From: Lachnospiraceae bacterium
Lineage (GTDB): Bacteria > Bacillota > Clostridia > Lachnospirales > Lachnospiraceae
DNA: 64,000 nt
Assembly (NCBI GenBank): GCA_910574185.1
Contig: CAJSZQ010000002.1
Location: 62,001-126,000 of the forward strand
Direction: 5' to 3'
Part shown: piece by piece, positions 52,549-60,680 of the stretch
Layout of the letters: every line of letters begins with the position of its first letter
Numbering within the stretch: position 1 is the first letter of the stretch
The notes under the pieces: generated by a model
Database searches by the model: none
The model's input: only the letters and a program-made list of their open reading frames with translations
Told to the model about the DNA's origin: nothing
Made by a program: the position numbers and the translations under genes

Positions 52549-55039
52549 GAACAATAATGTGGCCGTTATATCCCGGATGGCATGGAAGTCGTTAAGGAGT
52601 AATTGGCGCCGGAGTATTACAATGATATTGGCAGTAATGCTGTCATCATTTTTGTTATTTAGTGTTTTTACGGTAGGTATTACCTATTTTAAAATGCAGC
52701 GGCAGCAAAACATCCGTCTGAGCGGCGCGGAGTTTGACGCCATCATGTATGGTGTGACCAAGAAACAGATGGAAACTTTGATAAATAACTCCGATGTGGA
52801 AGCGGTTGGCATTGCCGCAGTATCCGGCGCTGTGGAAGAAACAGTTTATGATAAAACGCCGAACGTAGGGCTTATGTATGCAGACCCGGTTTACTGGAAT
52901 CAGATGATGGCTCCGGCGAGAGAGTCGGTTACCGGCAGCTATCCGGTAGAAGAGAATGAGGTAATGGCAACAAGGGAGGCGCTTGAGGGATGTGGATTTT
53001 CCGGGCTGGAGATTGGGGATGAATTTCCTGTCGTTTACGATATACATGGTGAGCTGCGGGAAAAAACTTTTCGCATTTGCGGATTCTGGGAAGGATTCGG
53101 AGCAAAAAATGTTTTTTACGTTTCAGAAAGCTTCTATAACCAGACAGGGCTTCAGTTCTCAGACGTGTCTTCTGGGCGGTGTTATATGAAGCTGAAAAAG
53201 AAACTTGTATCAGAGGAGTATCAGGAAGCCTTTATTCATTCCATGGAGCTTGATAAGGCTCAGAGGTTGTTTTTTGAGGTAGACACTGGTTATTCGGTGC
53301 AGATTTTTACCGGTATTGTATGTCTGGTACTGGCAATCTGTCTCTGTGCGTATCTTTTGATTTACAATATCATGTATTTGTCTGTGGCGGGAAATGTCCG
53401 TTACTTTGGATTGCTGCAGACTATTGGAATGACAGGACGCCAGATTTACGGATGGATGAGATATCAGATGTTGTTTGTCGGGGGAATTGGAATTTTTGGA
53501 GGGATTCTTTTTGGCGGAGGGTTGTCCTTCGCGTTGATTCCGGGCGTTGTAAAATCATTAGGGATTCGGGCAGAGACAATCGGAGGAATTGATATCTCCT
53601 TCCATCCGTCTGTTTTCCTGCTGACGGTTTTGTTCACCGGGATTACTGTTTTTGCGGCCGGCAGGAAGCCTGCTAAAATCGCAGTCGTAAGTTCGCCTAT
53701 GGAAGCCCTTGGATACAGACCTGAGTCTGGGATTCGGAAAAATCGCAGGATGAAAAAGGGGAAACTTATCTGGAGGATGGCGCAGGAGCAGGTTGGAAAG
53801 GATTGGAAGAAATCGGCAGTAGTGACATGCTCTCTGGCGGTCAGCCTTGTAGTATTTTTATGCGTGGTAACCCTTATTTCATCTCAGGGCGCAAGGGAAT
53901 ATTATTTTCATTTTCGGAATCTGGATATGGTACTGAATAATGATACTATGAAAAAACAGGATATGGAAAAACATGTGGAAATTTTTGACGACGCGCTTTT
54001 TGAGAGATTGAATCAGATAGAGGGCGTTGAGGAAATCAATCCGGTGATTTATACGGAGATTACTGTTCCATGGGAGCCGGATTTTGCAGATCAGTGGATG
54101 CGTGAATTTTATGAAACCTGGATGAATATACCCTATGAGGACGATTTGGAAGAGTACAAAGCGCATCCCGAAAATTTCGGCTCAGTGCTGGTGGGGATTG
54201 GGGAATCAGATTTTCAGGCGCTTAATGCTACGCTTGAAGAGCCAGTGTCTGAGGAGGCTTTTTTAAATGGAGAAACCTGTTTGCTATATCGAAATTCCCT
54301 GGCTTTTAAAACAGGGGATGTTGTGGGAAAAACATTGACCTGCGCACCCTACGAGGACAGGGGATATAATCGTTCCTTTGAGATTGCAGGATTAACCGAT
54401 GAAACGGCATACAATGCGCTGGCAACCTATCCTCCTGTTGTGATTGTCAGTGAACGGGCGGTGAAGGAATTTGCGGCGAAACCGATTATTTTTAAAATAG
54501 GAATTACTTATGAGGAAGAATTTGACGAGGATACAGAAAAAGAACTGCTTTCTGCTGTAGATAAAATTTCTCAGGCAAAGGATTATTCTTATGAATCCAA
54601 AATAGGGCTGATGAAAACGGTGAAAAAAGCTCAGGGAAATATGATGGAGGTAGGAATTAGCATCGTGCTGATTCTGGGAGTTATTGGGATTATGAATTAT
54701 ATGAACACCTCTGCGGGCAGTATTCAGAGTCGCAAGCTGGAGCTTTCTGTTATGGAAAGTATTGGGATGACGGAGAAACAGATGAATGGAATGCTGGCGA
54801 TGGAAGGACTGCTCTATGCAAGCGGAGCGTGGCTTATCACATTAACGGCCGGGCTTGGCGTCACATATTATCTGTATCAATCTATGAATTATACCGGCGC
54901 AGGATTTAAAATCCCGCTGCTTCCGGTGGCGGCGGCAGCGATATTAACGTTTGCAGTCTGCGTGTGTATCCCGCTCGTCGCTTATCGGCAGATTGAGAGA
55001 GGAAGTTCTGTGGTAGAGCGAATGAAAGGGGTGGAATAA
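52541..55039 (+). CDS. ABC transporter permease, FtsX/MacB type
   Basis: Start set at 52541 (MLRNNNVAVISRMAWKSL), within the ATPase stop region. 832 residues, eight predicted membrane segments in two halves: one (ITMILAVMLSSFLLFSVFTV), an external domain, three (TGIVCLVLAICLCAYLLIY onward), one (VVTCSLAVSLVVFLCVVTL), a second external domain, then three (ISIVLILGVIGIMNYM onward). With the kinase lacking a sensor, it may act as detector as well as exporter, as in peptide-antibiotic resistance modules. The substrate is unknown. It is unlike the 863-residue permease at 12.5-15.1 kb in having dedicated regulators. Confidence 0.88.
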   Translation: MLRNNNVAVISRMAWKSLRSNWRRSITMILAVMLSSFLLFSVFTVGITYFKMQRQQNIRLSGAEFDAIMYGVTKKQMETLINNSDVEAVGIAAVSGAVEETVYDKTPNVGLMYADPVYWNQMMAPARESVTGSYPVEENEVMATREALEGCGFSGLEIGDEFPVVYDIHGELREKTFRICGFWEGFGAKNVFYVSESFYNQTGLQFSDVSSGRCYMKLKKKLVSEEYQEAFIHSMELDKAQRLFFEVDTGYSVQIFTGIVCLVLAICLCAYLLIYNIMYLSVAGNVRYFGLLQTIGMTGRQIYGWMRYQMLFVGGIGIFGGILFGGGLSFALIPGVVKSLGIRAETIGGIDISFHPSVFLLTVLFTGITVFAAGRKPAKIAVVSSPMEALGYRPESGIRKNRRMKKGKLIWRMAQEQVGKDWKKSAVVTCSLAVSLVVFLCVVTLISSQGAREYYFHFRNLDMVLNNDTMKKQDMEKHVEIFDDALFERLNQIEGVEEINPVIYTEITVPWEPDFADQWMREFYETWMNIPYEDDLEEYKAHPENFGSVLVGIGESDFQALNATLEEPVSEEAFLNGETCLLYRNSLAFKTGDVVGKTLTCAPYEDRGYNRSFEIAGLTDETAYNALATYPPVVIVSERAVKEFAAKPIIFKIGITYEEEFDEDTEKELLSAVDKISQAKDYSYESKIGLMKTVKKAQGNMMEVGISIVLILGVIGIMNYMNTSAGSIQSRKLELSVMESIGMTEKQMNGMLAMEGLLYASGAWLITLTAGLGVTYYLYQSMNYTGAGFKIPLLPVAAAAILTFAVCVCIPLVAYRQIERGSSVVERMKGVE

Positions 55040-55089
55040 ATTTGTCAGGAATTTTGTGCCTGAGTAAAGCGAAAGGAATGGTTACAAAG

Positions 55090-55482
55090 ATGGATATATT
55101 TCAATTTTGGAAAGATGTTTTGAAACAGGATGCAAACGCTATTAGAGGGTATTTCGATAAAGATGCATACATAAATTGGCATTGTACAAATGAGCATTTC
55201 AGCGTAGATGAATTTATCATAGCAAATTGTGAATATCCTGGTAATTGGAATGGTGAAGTAGAAAGGGTTGAGACTATAAATGATACATTTGTGACAGTCA
55301 CTCATGTATATAACCATAATCAAGAATTATCATTTCATGTGACATCTTTTATTAAAGTTAATGCAAATAAAATTGTAGCTGTCGATGAATATTGGGCTGA
55401 TGATGGCGTTGCACCGAAGTGGAGGCTGGATAAACACATTGGAAAAGCAATTCAAATAAATAGCAGTGCGTCTGGCGTGTAA
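55090..55482 (+). CDS. NTF2/SnoaL-like protein
   Basis: Start uncertain: 55090 (MDIFQFWKDVLKQDANAIRG) fits the fold best, giving 131 residues; the frame is open from a TTG at 55042. The pattern of an N-terminal helix (QFWKDVLKQDANAIRGYF), INWHCTNEHFSVDEFI, then four long strands (VTHVYNHNQELSFHVTSFI, KIVAVDEYWADDG) is that of the cone-shaped NTF2-like fold. Function not predictable. Codon use is more A/T-rich than in the upstream exporter genes. Confidence 0.65.
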   Translation: MDIFQFWKDVLKQDANAIRGYFDKDAYINWHCTNEHFSVDEFIIANCEYPGNWNGEVERVETINDTFVTVTHVYNHNQELSFHVTSFIKVNANKIVAVDEYWADDGVAPKWRLDKHIGKAIQINSSASGV

Positions 55483-55549
55483 TAATCGATTGCAGTCTGT
55501 TTTTGTTCTTGTAATGTTATCGTATTACCTGCTTTCGGCGGAGGTCATT

Positions 55550-55993
55550 TTAACTTTTGCTTAAAGTACTGTTGTGATATTCCGAAGAGAAAGTAACATC
55601 TTCGCCGAACCACTTCGGCGGTGTGAAGGAGTTTGCCGTCTCGACATCCGGAAATTCGACCTCCGCCAGAATTAAATGCTCCAGTTCCCCATGAAAGATA
55701 TCCAACTCAATCATAAGCGAGCCGTCCAGTGGAATTTCATGTCTGCTTTTTAGAATCAGGCGTCCGTCAATTTTCAATTTCAGATGCTCATAGGCTGTCT
55801 TGGTCAAAGGCAGATTATACTCTTCACGCGACATCAGTCCTTTAGACTTATAAGTCAGTTCATATTTATCATTATCCTTCCGAATACGAACCACCGGTTC
55901 CGTACAGAGATACCCCTGCTCAATCTCTCTTGTATTCACAATATTTAAATTTTCCGGCAATGTATGAATCAAATATTTACGCTCAATTTCCAT
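55550..55993 (-). CDS. CYTH domain protein
   Basis: 147 residues beginning with the CYTH signature EIERKYLI (ExExK), then QGYLCTEPVVRIRKDNDKY, RLILKSRHEIP and MIELDIFHGELEHLILAEVEF with alternating acidic and basic residues lining the tunnel. CYTH proteins bind triphosphates and metal ions; bacterial members include tripolyphosphatases. The specific substrate is unknown. Ends convergent with the NTF2-like gene. Confidence 0.9.
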   Translation of the reverse strand: MEIERKYLIHTLPENLNIVNTREIEQGYLCTEPVVRIRKDNDKYELTYKSKGLMSREEYNLPLTKTAYEHLKLKIDGRLILKSRHEIPLDGSLMIELDIFHGELEHLILAEVEFPDVETANSFTPPKWFGEDVTFSSEYHNSTLSKS

Positions 55994-56052
55994 AACAGTT
56001 CACCCCGCCTATCAGATTTTTTCTTTATTGCGCTCTAACAATGTGAATGTAA

Positions 56053-56135
56053 CAGTCCAGCCTTCCGGTTTCCTGGCGGCTCCGGTTCATTGGCCGCTAA
56101 CCGCGCAGTAAAGTGCGCGGCTTCAGGCTGAACTG
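56053..56135. repeat. Structured intergenic element 5' of the DJ-1 gene
   Basis: CAGTCCAGCC (56053-56062) pairs with GGCTGAACTG (56126-56135), one G-U pair, enclosing CCGCGC (56101-56106) with GCGCGG (56115-56120). It is preceded by GTGAATGTAACAG, a motif shared with two other intergenic regions. Confidence 0.45.
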
Positions 56136-56237
56136 ATACATATTAATACAATAAGTGTACACTAACAATTGCATTTTTGGTAGTAGTTTGCTAAAATTAC
56201 TACAAATATGTAAGTTTATAATAATTGGAGGACGACA

Positions 56238-56786
56238 ATGAAGAGAGTAGCAGTTCTTTTGGCAGACGGATTTGAAGAGATTGAAGGTCTTACTGTTGTA
56301 GATATACTCAGAAGAGCGAGTATCTATGTAGACACTGTTTCTATTATGGAAGACTATATGGTGCATGGCGCGCATGGGATTAACGTACAGACAGAGGATT
56401 TGTTTGATGAAGTAGATTTTACAGAATTTGACATGGTAGTACTTCCAGGAGGAATGCCGGGAACTACGAATCTGGACAAACATGCCGGCGTTAAACGTGT
56501 GGTAAGGAATTTTGCGGAGAATGGGAAATATGTCGCGGCTATCTGTGCTGCTCCTAGTATTTTGGGAGGGCTTGGCCTGTTAAAGGGTAAAAGAGCAGCC
56601 TGTTATCCGTCGGTGGAGGATAAGCTTTCGGGTGCGGTAATCATGAAAACGCCTGTGAGTTTGGACGGAAATATTATCACAAGCCGGGGAATGGGAACCG
56701 CCATTGATTTTGCCCTGAAGTTGACAGAAGTATTGATAGATAGAGCGAAGGCAGAAGAGATTGCAGCATCCATTATTTACGGATAG
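56238..56786 (+). CDS. DJ-1/PfpI family protein
   Basis: 182 residues: VAVLLADGFEEIEGLTVVDILRRA, VVLPGGMPGTTNL, and the nucleophile elbow VAAICAAPSILGGLGLL with Cys and the acidic residue in FEEIE. DJ-1/YajL-type proteins act as stress-related chaperones, proteases or proposed deglycases. Start behind ATTGGAGGACGAC. Confidence 0.92.
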   Translation: MKRVAVLLADGFEEIEGLTVVDILRRASIYVDTVSIMEDYMVHGAHGINVQTEDLFDEVDFTEFDMVVLPGGMPGTTNLDKHAGVKRVVRNFAENGKYVAAICAAPSILGGLGLLKGKRAACYPSVEDKLSGAVIMKTPVSLDGNIITSRGMGTAIDFALKLTEVLIDRAKAEEIAASIIYG

Positions 56787-56801
56787 ATTCTGTTACAGCT
56801 T

Positions 56802-56865
56802 ACAGGGTATTTGACTTGCCTGAAAAACTTTGGTATTAAGAGGCGGGACAAGTCAGATACCCTGT
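56802..56865 (+). terminator. 17-bp hairpin 3' of the DJ-1 gene
   Basis: ACAGGGTATTTGACTTG (56802-56818) pairs with CAAGTCAGATACCCTGT (56849-56865), one G-U pair, 30-base loop. No T-run. It lacks the core of elements A-D. Confidence 0.5.
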
Positions 56866-57062
56866 GAACTATAACAATTTCATAAAACATGTATAAAAAG
56901 ATAAAAGTTGGTCTGGTCAAGTGAAATGGTTTGTGCTATACTTGTAAAACGAGTGTAATGAATGTGGTCTGCCAGCGGCGGCCCTCTTTGCATGCAGATA
57001 TGTAAGTAGACTATCTGTTCTTCTGCTACCGGGGAACAGGATAATAATAGGAGGAAATAGTA

Positions 57063-58349
57063 ATGAGTTTACAGGTGGAAAAATTAGAGAAAAACATGGC
57101 GAAGCTTACAATTGAAGTTCCTGCCGGTGATTTTGAAAAAGCGCTGCAGAGCGCTTATAATAAGCAGAAGAAGAATATTAGTGTTCCTGGTTTCCGGAAG
57201 GGAAAAGTACCGCGCCAGATGGTGGAGAAGATGTACGGACCAGAGATTTTTTATGATGACGCAGCCAATGAGCTGATTCCGAAAGCATATGAGGAAGAAG
57301 TTAAGAATTCGGACTTGGAGATTGTTTCGCGTCCGGTTATTGATCTTGAACAGGTTCAGAAAGGCGAAGCATTTATCTTTACCGCAGAGGTTGCTTTAAA
57401 GCCGGAGGTTACACTGGGCGAGTATAAAGGATTGGAAGTAGACGCGGTTTCTGTAGAGGTTACGCCGGAAGAAGTGGACGAGAAGGTGAAGGAAGAGGCT
57501 GAGAAGAATGCAAGAACCATTACCGTAGAGGACCGCGGAGTTGCGAATGGTGACGACGTTATCCTTGATTTTGACGGTTATGTTGACGGCGAGGCATTTG
57601 AAGGCGGTAAGGGAGAGAACTATCCTCTGACAATTGGTTCCGGTTCCTTTATTCCGGGATTTGAAGAGCAATTGGTAGGAGCTGAGCCGGAGAAGGAAGT
57701 GGAAGTAAAAGTTACGTTCCCTGAGGATTATCATGCAGAAGAATTGAAGGGCAGGGACGCTGTATTCAAATGTACGGTTCATGAAATTAAGACAAAAGAA
57801 ATTCCGGAGATTGATGATGAATTTGCATCTGAGGTTTCAGATTTTGACACTTTGGACGAATACAAAGAAGATTTAAAGGTTAAGATTAAAGAGCAGAAGG
57901 AAAAGGACGCCAGAGAGCAGAAAGAAGATCAGGCGGTTGAAAAGGCAGTTGCCAACGCGTCTATGGAGATTCCGGATGCTATGGTTGACGAGCAGGTTCG
58001 TATGATGGTGAATGAATTTGCTCAGAATCTGCAGTATCAGGGACTTAGCCTTGAGCAGTACGGCCAGATTACGGGTATGACCAAAGAGAAGATGGAAGAA
58101 GAGATGCGTCCGCAGGCAGTGAAGCGTATTGAGAGCCGTCTTGTCTTAGAGGCAGTTGTAAAGGCAGAGAATATTGAAGCTTCCGAAGAGAAATTTGAGG
58201 AAGAGATTAAGAAGATGGCTGAAAACTATCGTATGGAGGCCGATAAATTAAAAGAACTTATGGGCGAAGAAGAATTGAAGCATATGAAAATGGATATTGC
58301 AGTTCAGGAGGCTATTACACTGCTGGCAGATAATGCGGTAGAGAAATAA
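57063..58349 (+). CDS. tig: Trigger factor
   Basis: 428 residues: ribosome-binding N-domain with PGFRKGKVPRQMVEKMYG near 43-60, FKBP-type PPIase domain (RGVANGDDVILDFDGYVDGE, PGFEEQLVGAEPEKEVEVKV) near 155-240, and a helical C-terminal chaperone domain. Binds nascent chains at the ribosome exit. Ribosome binding site AGGAGGAAATAGTA. Leads the tig-clpP-clpX-lon cluster. Confidence 0.97.
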   Translation: MSLQVEKLEKNMAKLTIEVPAGDFEKALQSAYNKQKKNISVPGFRKGKVPRQMVEKMYGPEIFYDDAANELIPKAYEEEVKNSDLEIVSRPVIDLEQVQKGEAFIFTAEVALKPEVTLGEYKGLEVDAVSVEVTPEEVDEKVKEEAEKNARTITVEDRGVANGDDVILDFDGYVDGEAFEGGKGENYPLTIGSGSFIPGFEEQLVGAEPEKEVEVKVTFPEDYHAEELKGRDAVFKCTVHEIKTKEIPEIDDEFASEVSDFDTLDEYKEDLKVKIKEQKEKDAREQKEDQAVEKAVANASMEIPDAMVDEQVRMMVNEFAQNLQYQGLSLEQYGQITGMTKEKMEEEMRPQAVKRIESRLVLEAVVKAENIEASEEKFEEEIKKMAENYRMEADKLKELMGEEELKHMKMDIAVQEAITLLADNAVEK

Positions 58350-58422
58350 TTGTTGCTTTGGACAGAGCGGCATATGCGGCAGGATGTTAGAATATTTAAG
58401 AAGCAGAGCAGGAGGCGTTTAG

Positions 58423-59007
58423 ATGAGTTTAGTACCTTATGTTATTGAACAGACAAGTCGTGGAGAGCGTTCTTATGACATTTATTCCAGATTGTTAAAG
58501 GATAGAATTATCTTTTTGGGCGAAGAGGTTAGCGATGTGGCGGCCAATATTATTGTTGCCCAGCTGTTGTTTTTAGAGGCTGAGGACCCGGAGAAAGATA
58601 TTCATCTGTATATTAACAGTCCGGGAGGTTCTGTAACGGCAGGTCTTGCAATTTATGATACGATGCAGTATATCAAGTGTGACGTGGCTACTTATTGTAT
58701 GGGAATGGCGGCAAGCATGGGCTCTTTCCTTCTGTCAGGCGGAAAGAAAGGCAAGCGTTTCGCAATGCCAAATTCAGAAATTATGATTCATCAGCCTTCC
58801 GGTGGCGCCAGAGGGCAGGCGACAGAGATTCAAATTGCAGCAGAGCATATTCTGCGGACCCGTGCCAGACTGAATCAGATTCTTTCTGAGAATACGGGGC
58901 AGCCATTAGAGGTGATTCAGGTTGATACGGAGCGAGACAATTTTATGACGGCAGAAGAAGCGAAGGAATACGGTTTGATTGATGAGGTAATTACAAATCG
59001 CAAGTAG
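58423..59007 (+). CDS. clpP: ATP-dependent Clp protease proteolytic subunit
   Basis: 194 residues with the Ser in [11 protein letters not shown], His in [14 protein letters not shown] and Asp in [20 protein letters not shown]. Forms the tetradecameric barrel partnered by ClpX, encoded next. Ribosome binding site CAGGAGGCGTTTAG. Confidence 0.97.
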   Translation: MSLVPYVIEQTSRGERSYDIYSRLLKDRIIFLGEEVSDVAANIIVAQLLFLEAEDPEKDIHLYINSPGGSVTAGLAIYDTMQYIKCDVATYCMGMAASMGSFLLSGGKKGKRFAMPNSEIMIHQPSGGARGQATEIQIAAEHILRTRARLNQILSENTGQPLEVIQVDTERDNFMTAEEAKEYGLIDEVITNRK

Positions 59008-59059
59008 TGGAAGATACACTGGTATTGTGTTGTACAGTACGGACGCTTCATGCATAAGG

Positions 59060-59082
59060 CGCAGCCCGCATGGCGGGCTGCG
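59060..59082. terminator. Strong hairpin between clpP and clpX
   Basis: CGCAGCCCGC and its perfect complement around ATG, stem 10 bp. No T-run follows; may be a processing or attenuation stem instead of a full terminator. Confidence 0.5.
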
Positions 59083-59124
59083 TCAAGTGGTTACAAGTTT
59101 TATATGATTTGAGAGGAGAAAGTA

Positions 59125-60378
59125 ATGGCAGGGAGAAGTGAAGATTATGTCAGATGTTCCTTCTGCAATAAATCTCAGGCACAGGTTCGTAAGCTGATTG
59201 CAGGTCCGGAAGGGGCATTTATCTGCGATGAATGTATCGAGGTCTGCACAGAGATATTGGAAGAAGAGCTTGAGTATGAGGAGAGCGGCAATCCATTTGA
59301 CGGGATTACGCTGTTTAAACCAGAAGAGATAAAGGCTTTTCTGGATGAATATGTGATTGGTCAGGAACAGGCAAAGAAGGTTCTTTCTGTGGCTGTGTAC
59401 AATCATTACAAGAGAATTAAGGCCCAGAAAGATTTGGGAGTGGAGTTGAATAAGAGCAATATTCTGATGCTGGGGCCTACCGGATGCGGCAAGACCCTTC
59501 TTGCACAGTCTCTTGCGAGAATCCTGAACGTGCCATTTGCAATCGCAGACGCAACGGCTCTGACAGAAGCAGGTTATGTGGGAGAAGATGTGGAGAACAT
59601 CCTGCTTAAGATTATTCAGGCTGCGGACGGAGACATTGAGCGGGCGGAGTATGGCATCATTTATATTGATGAGATAGATAAGATTACCAGGAAATCCGAG
59701 AATCCTTCTATTACGAGAGATGTGTCTGGCGAAGGAGTTCAGCAGGCGCTGCTTAAGATTTTGGAAGGAACTGTTGCAAGCGTACCGCCCCAGGGCGGAA
59801 GAAAGCATCCGCATCAGGAATTGATTCAGATTGATACGACGAATATCCTGTTTATCTGTGGAGGCGCCTTTGAGGGATTGGATAAGATTATTGAGAGACG
59901 GATTGACAGGAAATCTATTGGATTTAACCAGGAGATAGCTGAGAAACATGAGGACAATGTCGACCGCCTGTTAAAGCAGGCTCTTCCGCAGGATTTGGTG
60001 AAATTTGGACTGATTCCGGAACTTGTGGGGCGCGTGCCAGTGACGGTCTCCCTGGAGATGCTGGATAAAAAGGCTTTGGTTCGGATTCTGACAGAACCAA
60101 AGAATGCGATAGTCAAACAGTATCAGAAGATGCTGGAGTTAGACGGTGTGGAGCTTATGTTTGATCCGGAGGCGCTGGACGCCATTGCAGAGACTTCTCT
60201 TAAGAGAAGAACAGGAGCCAGAGGACTTCGTGCGATTATGGAAAATACAATGATGGATACCATGTATCATGCTCCATCAGACGCTTCCCTTAGAACCTGC
60301 CGAATTACAAAACGGGCAGTGGAAGGTGTGGGCGGTCCGGTTTACGGCCGGAATGATTTGCAGACAGAGAGTGCATAG
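59125..60378 (+). CDS. clpX: ATP-dependent Clp protease ATP-binding subunit ClpX
   Basis: 417 residues: zinc domain [20 protein letters not shown] with CDEC, Walker A GPTGCGKT, Walker [11 protein letters not shown], the [20 protein letters not shown] loop, pore and sensor regions, and [17 protein letters not shown]. Unfolds substrates for ClpP. Ribosome binding site GAGAGGAGAAAGTA. Followed by a terminator and a repeat array. Confidence 0.97.
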   Translation: MAGRSEDYVRCSFCNKSQAQVRKLIAGPEGAFICDECIEVCTEILEEELEYEESGNPFDGITLFKPEEIKAFLDEYVIGQEQAKKVLSVAVYNHYKRIKAQKDLGVELNKSNILMLGPTGCGKTLLAQSLARILNVPFAIADATALTEAGYVGEDVENILLKIIQAADGDIERAEYGIIYIDEIDKITRKSENPSITRDVSGEGVQQALLKILEGTVASVPPQGGRKHPHQELIQIDTTNILFICGGAFEGLDKIIERRIDRKSIGFNQEIAEKHEDNVDRLLKQALPQDLVKFGLIPELVGRVPVTVSLEMLDKKALVRILTEPKNAIVKQYQKMLELDGVELMFDPEALDAIAETSLKRRTGARGLRAIMENTMMDTMYHAPSDASLRTCRITKRAVEGVGGPVYGRNDLQTESA

Positions 60379-60383
60379 AAAAA

Positions 60384-60403
60384 GGCGGAGCAGTTACTCC
60401 GCC
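60384..60403 (+). terminator. clpX terminator
   Basis: GGCGGAG (60384-60390) with CTCCGCC (60397-60403), preceded by AAAAA and followed by ATTTGT. Confidence 0.7.
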
Positions 60404-60407
60404 ATTT

Positions 60408-60640
60408 GTATACCTTGTAAACCGGCCGAATGGCCAAAATGGGGTGCCCGGAGGGTATACCTTGTAAACCGGCCGAATGGCCATGATGGGGTACCCGGAG
60501 GGTATACCTTGTAAACCGGCCGAATGGCCATGATGGGGTGTCTGGAGGGTATACCTTGTAAACCGGCCGAATGGCCATGATGGGGTACCTGGAAGGTATA
60601 CCTTGTAAAGGCCGAATGGCCATGATGGGGTACCCGGAGG
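60408..60640. repeat. Five tandem copies of a 47-bp repeat upstream of lon
   Basis: Units start at 60408, 60455, 60502, 60549 and 60596; the last is 45 bp, having lost two bases. Each reads GTATACCTTGTAAACCGGCC, GAATGGCCATGATGGGGTAC, CCGGAGG with few changes. Units contain GGCC-GAAT-GGCC, GGTACC and GTATAC palindromes. There are no spacers, so it is not a CRISPR array. A relic of the same repeat lies upstream of ssb. Confidence 0.9.
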
Positions 60641-60680
60641 GGTATATTTATATGTATATGAGACAGGAGAGGATAAATAG

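Noticed and set aside
60408..60640. The 47-bp repeats as a CRISPR array
   Set aside because: Units abut directly with no unique spacers; it is a tandem repeat.
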